A DNA stretch of 28,676 bases from JAXGQD01 sp964401615 (GTDB taxonomy: Bacteria; Bacillota; Clostridia; Saccharofermentanales; Fastidiosipilaceae). The notes under the pieces were generated by a model, which saw only the letters and a list, made by a program, of their open reading frames with translations, did no database searches and was not told where the DNA came from. Position 1 is the first letter of the stretch. Each line of letters opens with the position of its first letter. Both the position numbers and the translations under genes were made by a program. The stretch is from the NCBI GenBank assembly GCA_964401615.1, contig CAYNZF010000020.1:1-28676 (forward strand), given 5' to 3'. Shown here one piece after another: positions 22,954 to 28,676 of the stretch.

Positions 22954-24311
22954 ATGTACAAACCGATCCCTTCGTGAAACATCCCGCTTTCACCTTGACG
23001 CATAAAACCGATACTCTTTCGGGTTTGAATTATTATGAGTACCGGCACAAAACCGGTCTGAATCTGCTGTGGCTGCCCAAGCCCGGTTTTGTCAGAAAAT
23101 TCGCTGCTTTTGGAATACCTTTTGGCTCGATACACCAGGAATTGACGGATGAGAACGGCATAGCGCTGCCGGTCGCCGCAGGTACGGCTCATTACCTTGA
23201 ACATTGCATTTTCAGCCGCGATGATGAGGGCGGTTTAATGGGTAAACTGGCCGCTTTGGGCTGCCAGGCCAACGCTTTTACTTCATACACGCAGACCGTG
23301 TACTTTTTTTCGGGCACTGAACGCTTCGACAAGGCGTTCGAACTCTATTTTGATGCCTTGCTGCACCCATATCTGGAAGAGGACCGCGTCATAGCAGAGC
23401 GCAGCATTATCGGAGCTGAACTTGACATGTACAGTGATGATCCGGATGCCTTTGCCTTCAAGACGATGATGAGCAAGCTTTACATCAAGCATGGAGCCAG
23501 AGAAGACATTGGCGGCACGCGCGCCAGTATCGGCACCATTACATCCGAACATCTAAAACAGGTGTGGTCGCGCTTTTATTCGCCTGCAGGTATGCGCCTG
23601 GTGATTGTAGGTGATTTTAATTTTGATGAACAAGGCCGCTTGCTTAGCAATCTGGACCGGGCCCTCGCATCTCAAAGCTGGCCGGCAGCGGTCAAGCACA
23701 GGCTGCAGGCAGAGCCTGCGCAGGTATCGGAAGCGGAAGTACATTTGCAGTTGATGGTTGAAAATTCATCTTTCCTGATGGCCATCAAGGACCCTTTTCC
23801 TTTTTCGGAACAGAGCTTGTCGGCGAATGCACTGGCACAACGCAACATGGCCGTCGCGCTGTATCTGGACAGTATTATCGGCGAGGCCTCAACGCTCTAC
23901 AGCCACCTTTATGACCGAGGCCTGATCAACGACAGCTTTACCGCACAGTATTTATGTGAGGAAGACTTTGCTTTTATGTTCCTGTCCTGTGAAACGGACC
24001 AACCTGAATATGCAGCCGAACAATTACTGGAACTATTACGGTCCGAAATAAGGGCGGCAGAAGTGCCAGAAGAAATATTTTCCATTCAGAAAAAGGCCGC
24101 TCTGGGTCATTTTCTGCGCGCTTTGGATGGGGTGGAATCACTGGGCATGACCGTTGTTCAAGCGACCATGTCAGGACTGGAAATCGGGGAATATGCTAGA
24201 ATCATAGATCAAGTGACCATAGAAGAAGCCAGAGCGTACCTGTCATTTTTACAGCAGGACGAACTGCGTGTAAGAGTCTATGTAACAGACAAGGGAGAAA
24301 ATACAAAATGA
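22950..24311 (+). CDS. ymfH: YmfH-type M16 zinc peptidase
   Basis: Active-type M16 (insulinase/pitrilysin) peptidase subunit paired with YmfF; these genes are linked in literature to EF-P 5-aminopentanol modification in Bacillus, by name rather than by a proven step here. The 453-residue protein has the inverted zinc motif HYLEH (H81, E84, H85) and a likely third ligand in IIGAELDMYSDDPD (E157). The C-terminal half is the M16 middle domain (ALGHFLRALDGVESLG). ATG 22950 overlaps the fusion's TGA by 4 bases, so the pair is translationally coupled. lgt follows with another ATGA overlap. Confidence 0.85.
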   Translation: MNVQTDPFVKHPAFTLTHKTDTLSGLNYYEYRHKTGLNLLWLPKPGFVRKFAAFGIPFGSIHQELTDENGIALPVAAGTAHYLEHCIFSRDDEGGLMGKLAALGCQANAFTSYTQTVYFFSGTERFDKAFELYFDALLHPYLEEDRVIAERSIIGAELDMYSDDPDAFAFKTMMSKLYIKHGAREDIGGTRASIGTITSEHLKQVWSRFYSPAGMRLVIVGDFNFDEQGRLLSNLDRALASQSWPAAVKHRLQAEPAQVSEAEVHLQLMVENSSFLMAIKDPFPFSEQSLSANALAQRNMAVALYLDSIIGEASTLYSHLYDRGLINDSFTAQYLCEEDFAFMFLSCETDQPEYAAEQLLELLRSEIRAAEVPEEIFSIQKKAALGHFLRALDGVESLGMTVVQATMSGLEIGEYARIIDQVTIEEARAYLSFLQQDELRVRVYVTDKGENTK

Positions 24312-25366
24312 ATTACTTCGTCAGTTTTCCGGGCCTGGGAATCGAGAACCTGGATATCAGTCCGGTAGCCTTTAGAATATTTGATTTTCCTGTGTATTGG
24401 TACGGCCTCCTGATTGCTTCAGCGGTATTGATCGGTATGTCACTGGCTTTGCGCCACGCCCGACAGTTCGATCTGGTTCAGGATGACGTATTGGATGCAC
24501 TGCTTTTGGCAATTCCTTTGGCTATCGTTTGTTCCCGCCTCTTTTACGTGGCCTTCGAGTGGGAGCTTTACAAAGATAATCTGTTCAAAATCTTCGATAC
24601 CCGTTCCGGCGGCCTGGCCTTTTACGGAGGGGTGATTGGAGGCGTTCTGGGAGTTCTCATCATCGCGCGTTTTAAAAAGATCAAATTACACCGTATGGTC
24701 GACTTTTTGATTGTCTATATCCCCCTCGGCCAGGCTATTGGGCGCTGGGGAAATTTTTTCAACCAGGAAGCTTTTGGTAACAACACGACACTGCCCTGGG
24801 GCATGATTTCCAACCAGACGCGCAGTTATCTCGCTTCGCTGGGACAAAGCGGCTTGAATCCTGATATGCCGGTGCACCCCACCTTCTTCTATGAGTTCGT
24901 CGCCAACATACTCATTTTTCTGGTCCTTTTGCGTATAAGAAAACAATCCAAACAAAAATTCGAAACGCTGGCCTGGTACTTGCTGCTTTACGGAGCGGTC
25001 CGCTTTTTCGTTGAAAGCATTCGCACGGATTCGCTTTTCATCGGCCAAAGCAATTTCCGTGTTTCGATGGTCTTGTCAGGCCTGATGGTCATTGCCGGCC
25101 TATTGTTTTTGGGTTACCACTGGGCCAGGGATCGCAGACTGGAACGTTTGGCTCTTGAGCTCGAACTTGATCAAACAGGCAGCCAAAGCGACTTTTCTGA
25201 CATTACCGAAGAGATTTCTACAAGTGCTGACGATGAGAGCAGATCAAGCGAGCTTAAAACAGCAGCAGCTGAGAACGCGTTCGACGAAGATGCAGATGGA
25301 GACGATGAGTATGAGGAAGAAAAACATCTTGCTGAAACGGCTGCCGATGAACAAACCAGAGAGTAA
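24308..25366 (+). CDS. lgt: Prolipoprotein diacylglyceryl transferase Lgt
   Basis: Cytoplasmic-membrane enzyme that transfers diacylglycerol from phosphatidylglycerol to the lipobox Cys of prolipoproteins. The 352-residue protein has about seven transmembrane helices. The Lgt signature QAIGRWGNFFNQEAFG is at about residues 141-156, and HPTFFYEFVANILIF and RFFVESIRTDSLFIGQ are also typical. After the last helix (about 275) there is a highly acidic extension of some 65 residues (Asp/Glu/Ser-rich), not part of the usual enzyme. It starts by a 4-base overlap with ymfH. No strong terminator is visible after it. Confidence 0.94.
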   Translation: MNYFVSFPGLGIENLDISPVAFRIFDFPVYWYGLLIASAVLIGMSLALRHARQFDLVQDDVLDALLLAIPLAIVCSRLFYVAFEWELYKDNLFKIFDTRSGGLAFYGGVIGGVLGVLIIARFKKIKLHRMVDFLIVYIPLGQAIGRWGNFFNQEAFGNNTTLPWGMISNQTRSYLASLGQSGLNPDMPVHPTFFYEFVANILIFLVLLRIRKQSKQKFETLAWYLLLYGAVRFFVESIRTDSLFIGQSNFRVSMVLSGLMVIAGLLFLGYHWARDRRLERLALELELDQTGSQSDFSDITEEISTSADDESRSSELKTAAAENAFDEDADGDDEYEEEKHLAETAADEQTRE

Positions 25367-25406
25367 AATTCAATGAAGCAATAACTGAATAAGCCCGCTT
25401 GCGTTA

Positions 25407-25423
25407 ATTTCTATTTGAGAAAT
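25407..25423. repeat. AT-rich 6-bp hairpin after lgt
   Basis: ATTTCT (25407-25412) and AGAAAT (25418-25423) form a small hairpin with a 5-base loop about 40 bases after the lgt stop. No T-run follows, so termination is doubtful. Confidence 0.3.
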
Positions 25424-25498
25424 GACAACTATCACAAAATACTAGCGAAATGAAAATGGAATTGTGGCAAAATGCTTTAAGAACAAGTTATAGTTCGG

Positions 25499-25504
25499 TA
25501 TAAT
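25499..25504 (+). promoter_or_regulatory. -10 element of a glgB promoter (TATAAT)
   Basis: A perfect TATAAT (25499-25504) lies 49 bases before the glgB ATG. The -35 is weak (TTTAAG at 25476-25481, 17 bases away). The surrounding AGTTCGGTATAAT recurs almost exactly in front of the next gene. Confidence 0.5.
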
Positions 25505-25521
25505 GGCTGTTAACGTCTCAA

Positions 25522-25538
25522 CTCGTTGTTCGAACGAG
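25522..25538 (+). promoter_or_regulatory. Hairpin next to the glgB ribosome-binding site
   Basis: CTCGTT (25522-25527) pairs with AACGAG (25533-25538) around GTTCG. The stem ends just before AAGGAG (25541-25546), so it may affect translation of glgB. The TTG at 25526, an open-frame alternative start, lies inside it. Confidence 0.4.
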
Positions 25539-25552
25539 AGAAGGAGCAAGGC

Positions 25553-27646
25553 ATGGATGCTGTTTATTTGTTCAACATGGGTGAAAATTACCAGGCATAT
25601 AAGTATTTCGGATCATTTCCCGAAACACGAGACGGGGTTGATGGATATCGGTTTAATGTTTGGGCTCCGCACGCACTGGCGGTCAACCTCAGCGGTGACT
25701 TTAACGATTGGGCGACAGAGGGCATGCCGCTTGATTTCAACGAGCAAACAGGTGTCTGGTCTGGTTTTTTTCCTGGACTTGAACAATGGCAGCGCTATAA
25801 ATATGCAATCAAAGGCCGTGACCGCAAGGTGGTTCTGAAGTCGGATCCTTTTGCCAGGCACAATGAAACCAGACCCGGTACTGCATCCATTTTATATAAT
25901 ACAGACGATTACGAATGGAACGACGATAAGTGGCTCAGTGAGCGGAGAAGCGCGACAGAACCTGCCCCCTTGAACATATATGAGATGCATTACGGGTCCT
26001 GGCGCTGCTACGACGATGGAAACCCGATCAGTTACCACGATCTGGCGGCTGAGCTGGTCGAATATTTGAAAAAAATGGGCTACAACGCCCTTGAGTTTAT
26101 GCCTCTTTCCGAATATCCGTTCGATGACTCCTGGGGCTATCAAGTCACTGGTTATTTCGGCGTTACATCGCGCTACGGAACACCGGCTCAATTCAAATAT
26201 CTGGTCGATCAACTCCACCAGGCCGGAATTCGGGTCATCATGGACTGGGTTCCTGCGCATTTTCCTCGTGACGAGTTCGGTCTGGCCAGATTTGACGGAG
26301 AGCCCCTCTTTGAACATCCGGATTCACGCCTCGGTGAGCATTCGGAATGGGGCACGCTGGTTTTTGATTATTCGAAAAGAGAAGTGGTCTCTTTTCTATG
26401 TTCCAGTGCCTGGTTCTGGATCGAGGAATGTCACATCGATGGCCTGCGCGTGGATGCGGTCAGTTCCATGCTCTATTTGGACTATGGACGTAAAGATTTT
26501 GTGCGCAATAAAGACGGCGGAAACATCAATCTCGACGCGGTTGCTTTCTTTCAAAAAATCAATGAAACACTGCGCGAAAAATATCCCTCCGTCCTCATTG
26601 TCGCGGAAGAATCCACGGCCTATCCTTACATTACCAAGCCCCTTCACGAGGGAGGCCTCGGTTTCACCCATAAATGGAACATGGGCTGGATGCATGACAC
26701 GCTTAAATACATGAGCCTTGATTACCTCTATCGAAAAGACCACCACAACCAGATCACTTTCTCCATGACGTACGCTTTCAGTGAACGTTACGTGCTTGCG
26801 TTCTCACACGATGAGGTTGTACATGGCAAACGCTCCTTGCTCGGAAAAATGCCCGGCGACGAATGGCGCCAGTTCGCTTCACTGCGTTTGATGTTGATGT
26901 ACCAAATTGCTCATCCCGGCGCGAAACTGAATTTCATGGGCTATGAAATCGGTCAATTTATTGAATGGCGGTTTAAAGAGCAGCTTGAATGGGGACTTCT
27001 GGAGCGCGAGGCCAATGCCAATCACCACGCCTTTGTAGCTGACTTGAATCATCTCTATCTTGATCAACCTGCCTTCTGGCAAAAAGACGACAGTTGGAGC
27101 GGCTTTTCGTGGCAAAAGGTGGATGATTACGTGAATTCCGTGCTGGCTTTTTCACGCTACGACAGCGAGGGCTCGAAAGTTTTGTGCATTTTCAACATGA
27201 CCCCGGCCACATTGCCCACATACAAACTGAACGTGCCGGAATTCGGCCAATATGAAATCCTGCTCAACAGCGACGACAAGCGCTACGGCGGCAGCGGCTA
27301 CGTGGGTGAAAATACCACAGGCATGATTTTGACGACCACGGTGCCTGACGCAGCTGAGGCTTCGAAAATGATGGAAAAGCGACGCAGCGGACTCCAGCTC
27401 AAAGAAAAACAATTGAGTGCAGCGCGTCAGGATATCATCGACAAGCTTGAACACTACTACGCGGAAATTCGCAATCTTTTCGATATCGGCGCAATCAGCC
27501 TGGGTGATAAAGCACCCGACTCACTCAGTTCAGCCGTGTTACAGAAATCGGTCCAGGCCGCGACTGTCATCATCCCGGAACTTATACCTGAATTAGAGAT
27601 GAGTTTGCCGCCGCTCTCCGCAATCTTCTTAAAATGGAAGGGTTAA
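25553..27646 (+). CDS. glgB: 1,4-alpha-glucan branching enzyme GlgB
   Basis: Adds alpha-1,6 branches to glycogen. From ATG 25553 (AAGGAG 6 bases upstream) it has 697 residues. An N-terminal CBM48-type domain (FNVWAPHALAVNLSGDFNDW) precedes the GH13 barrel. Catalytic residues are visible: D301 in GLRVDAVSSMLYLDY, E352 in VAEEST and D420 in FSHDEVVHGK. The C-terminal beta domain starts normally (ILNSDDKRYGGSG, about 578), and its final strand LPPLSAIFLK is at about 685. The interval of about 105 residues between them is roughly 70 longer than usual and contains Lys/Glu-rich helix-like sequence. No other glg genes are in the window. Confidence 0.95.
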   Translation: MDAVYLFNMGENYQAYKYFGSFPETRDGVDGYRFNVWAPHALAVNLSGDFNDWATEGMPLDFNEQTGVWSGFFPGLEQWQRYKYAIKGRDRKVVLKSDPFARHNETRPGTASILYNTDDYEWNDDKWLSERRSATEPAPLNIYEMHYGSWRCYDDGNPISYHDLAAELVEYLKKMGYNALEFMPLSEYPFDDSWGYQVTGYFGVTSRYGTPAQFKYLVDQLHQAGIRVIMDWVPAHFPRDEFGLARFDGEPLFEHPDSRLGEHSEWGTLVFDYSKREVVSFLCSSAWFWIEECHIDGLRVDAVSSMLYLDYGRKDFVRNKDGGNINLDAVAFFQKINETLREKYPSVLIVAEESTAYPYITKPLHEGGLGFTHKWNMGWMHDTLKYMSLDYLYRKDHHNQITFSMTYAFSERYVLAFSHDEVVHGKRSLLGKMPGDEWRQFASLRLMLMYQIAHPGAKLNFMGYEIGQFIEWRFKEQLEWGLLEREANANHHAFVADLNHLYLDQPAFWQKDDSWSGFSWQKVDDYVNSVLAFSRYDSEGSKVLCIFNMTPATLPTYKLNVPEFGQYEILLNSDDKRYGGSGYVGENTTGMILTTTVPDAAEASKMMEKRRSGLQLKEKQLSAARQDIIDKLEHYYAEIRNLFDIGAISLGDKAPDSLSSAVLQKSVQAATVIIPELIPELEMSLPPLSAIFLKWKG

Positions 27647-27653
27647 AAGTACA

Positions 27654-27672
27654 GCAAGCCCAGGCCGCTTGC
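27654..27672. repeat. Stem-loop after glgB
   Basis: GCAAGC (27654-27659) pairs with GCTTGC (27667-27672) with a 7-base loop, 8 bases after the glgB stop. It lacks a T-run and overlaps the -35 candidate of the next gene, so its role is uncertain. Confidence 0.35.
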
Positions 27673-27698
27673 AGAAAGTGACCCAAGTTCGGTATGAT
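27669..27698 (+). promoter_or_regulatory. Predicted promoter of the downstream unknown gene
   Basis: TTGCAG (27669-27674) and TATGAT (27693-27698) are 18 bases apart. The -10 region AGTTCGGTATGAT matches 12 of 13 bases with the one upstream of glgB. A CCCTT/AAGGG dyad (27700-27715) lies at the expected start site and includes the ribosome-binding sequence. Confidence 0.45.
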
Positions 27699-27722
27699 TC
27701 CCTTATATAAAAGGGGATAAAT

Positions 27723-28616
27723 ATGCGAAACCAAATTTTAATCGACAAAGCCGGCACCGTCTGTTTGGCCTACAACCGCGCGCTGGCTTCTGTTTTTGAT
27801 TATATCAGCGAAACAGCGGATCCACGTGATTTTGACAAGGCCGAATATGCTGAACAAGTTCAGCGTGAGAGCTTGAACGCAATGGCGTCATGGTTTCGCG
27901 AGCCTTTAGCGGAAATTGGTGAAAGTCCGGCGCATTTTTTTGATCAACTCAACGAAATAGATGATTTGCTGGCTGTTTACGACGTTTGCGCGAATCTTTG
28001 TGATGAGTTTTTACCGGAATATTTTCAAATCAAGCTGGGTAAAACCGCAGACCGTCTCATGCCCTTTTTGGTGGAGCGTGCGCTCGCCCTGGCTCTGGAC
28101 ACCACAGACGACAGCGCGCCGGCCGAAACTTTTACCATTCAATGTGTATCGATCGAGTTGCTGGGACAGTGGGGAAATATCGCTTTTGCGGATCTGCTGC
28201 TGGAAAATATTTTGGCGGCAAAGCTTATGCATGAGCGCTTTGCAAGCGCAGCCAAAGCCTATTTCAATTTTGCCGCAGAGCGCGCGCTTCCTCCTCTGAA
28301 AGCGAGCATACAACGCGATTTGAATGCAAGTGTGCACAATCCGAATTTGGACTATCTCCTGATATTTTTGACAGAGGTAAGTAAAGAGAATCATGATGAG
28401 GAAGCTTATCAGCTGCTCAGAAGCGCTTTTAAGAAGATGCCGGAAAAATTGATTGCCGTGATTTGCTTAGGCGACTATGGGGATGGCAGGGCTGTGCCCT
28501 TATTGCGCGCGTTTTTCGAGCAGCATGCGACTATACTGGATAAAGCCCTGCAAGCTGAGACTCTCTCGAGCATCAAACGCCTGGGTGGGCAGATTGAAGA
28601 CCTGCGTCGGCAATGA
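27723..28616 (+). CDS. Unrecognised alpha-helical protein (possible HEAT-like repeats)
   Basis: I do not recognise this 297-residue protein. It is almost entirely predicted helix, with no signal peptide, transmembrane segment or nucleotide motif. Several segments look like repeated helical pairs, such as SIELLGQWGNIAFADLLLEN and VICLGDYGDGRAVPLLRAF, where GDYGDGRAVPLLRAFFE resembles a HEAT/PBS-lyase repeat turn. This suggests a protein-protein scaffold. AAGGGG lies 6 bases before the ATG at 27723, and it has its own promoter-like sequence, so the frame is probably real. It lies downstream of glgB on the same strand; a link to glycogen metabolism is not shown. Confidence 0.75.
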   Translation: MRNQILIDKAGTVCLAYNRALASVFDYISETADPRDFDKAEYAEQVQRESLNAMASWFREPLAEIGESPAHFFDQLNEIDDLLAVYDVCANLCDEFLPEYFQIKLGKTADRLMPFLVERALALALDTTDDSAPAETFTIQCVSIELLGQWGNIAFADLLLENILAAKLMHERFASAAKAYFNFAAERALPPLKASIQRDLNASVHNPNLDYLLIFLTEVSKENHDEEAYQLLRSAFKKMPEKLIAVICLGDYGDGRAVPLLRAFFEQHATILDKALQAETLSSIKRLGGQIEDLRRQ

Positions 28617-28626
28617 CTTGAAATGT

Positions 28627-28655
28627 TTGACAGTATTTAGAGATTTTCATATAAT
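28627..28655 (+). promoter_or_regulatory. Consensus sigma-A promoter facing out of the window
   Basis: TTGACA (28627-28632) and TATAAT (28650-28655) match consensus perfectly and are separated by exactly 17 bases. Transcription would start at about 28662 and continue past the window end. No gene is yet visible after it; strong promoters like this often serve rRNA, tRNA or other highly expressed genes. Confidence 0.75.
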
Positions 28656-28676
28656 CACCACGTAGATATTGCTTTA

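Noticed and set aside
25526..25552. glgB start at TTG 25526
   Set aside because: It is inside the leader hairpin; ATG 25553 has AAGGAG 6 bases upstream.

Overview
This window looks like a chromosomal housekeeping region of a Bacillota bacterium, most likely class Clostridia. The support is gene order and content: rpsF-ssb-rpsR-rplI-dnaB-tilS-hpt-ftsH, a rimP-nusA-ylxR-ylxQ-infB-rbfA-nrnA-truB-ribF cluster, a paired YmfF/YmfH M16 peptidase system, a DUF4364-like protein, and AGGAGG-type ribosome binding sites. Base composition is intermediate, and TTG or GTG starts are used several times (rpsF, ilvN, ylxR, the MFS gene, ribF). I cannot name the genus. There are no rRNA or tRNA genes, IS elements, prophage genes or CRISPR arrays.

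Layout. (1) 115-1390: promoter, leader, rpsF, ssb and rpsR, closed by an intrinsic terminator. (2) 1396-7455: rplI, dnaB, tilS, hpt and ftsH, all on + and tightly packed, covering translation, replication, tRNA modification, purine salvage and membrane proteolysis. (3) 7452-9427: a convergent DUF4364-like gene on -, then a divergent MFS transporter on +, closed by a shared stem-loop. (4) 9452-12141: genes on -, in transcription order a small P-loop NTPase, mscL, ilvN and ilvC. (5) 12278-25366: one long + strand superoperon, rimP, nusA, ylxR(rnpM), ylxQ, infB, rbfA, nrnA, truB, a ribF-ymfF fusion, ymfH and lgt. From infB onward most junctions are ATGA overlaps. (6) 25499-28616: glgB and an unrecognised alpha-helical protein gene, each with its own promoter-like sequence. 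The window ends with a near-ideal TTGACA-17-TATAAT promoter pointing out of it.

Functionally the region combines translation (S6, S18, L9, RimP, IF2, RbfA, TruB, TilS, NusA, YlxR, YlxQ) with replication (SSB, DnaB), nucleotide and flavin cofactor metabolism (Hpt, NrnA, RibF), proteolysis (FtsH, YmfF/H), lipoprotein maturation (Lgt), branched-chain amino acid synthesis (IlvN, IlvC) and glycogen branching (GlgB).

The most unusual item is a single uninterrupted reading frame that joins a complete bifunctional RibF to a complete, catalytically degenerate YmfF M16 protein, overlapping by 4 bases with the active partner ymfH. Other points of interest are four tandem 39-bp repeats encoding an RGG-type low-complexity segment in IF2, an extra segment of about 70 residues inside the C-terminal domain of GlgB, an SSB whose tail ends two residues past the usual terminal Phe, a 27-bp dyad upstream of ilvN, and an inverted repeat between hpt and ftsH. 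No clearly new multi-gene system is visible; the fusion is the best candidate for something undescribed.
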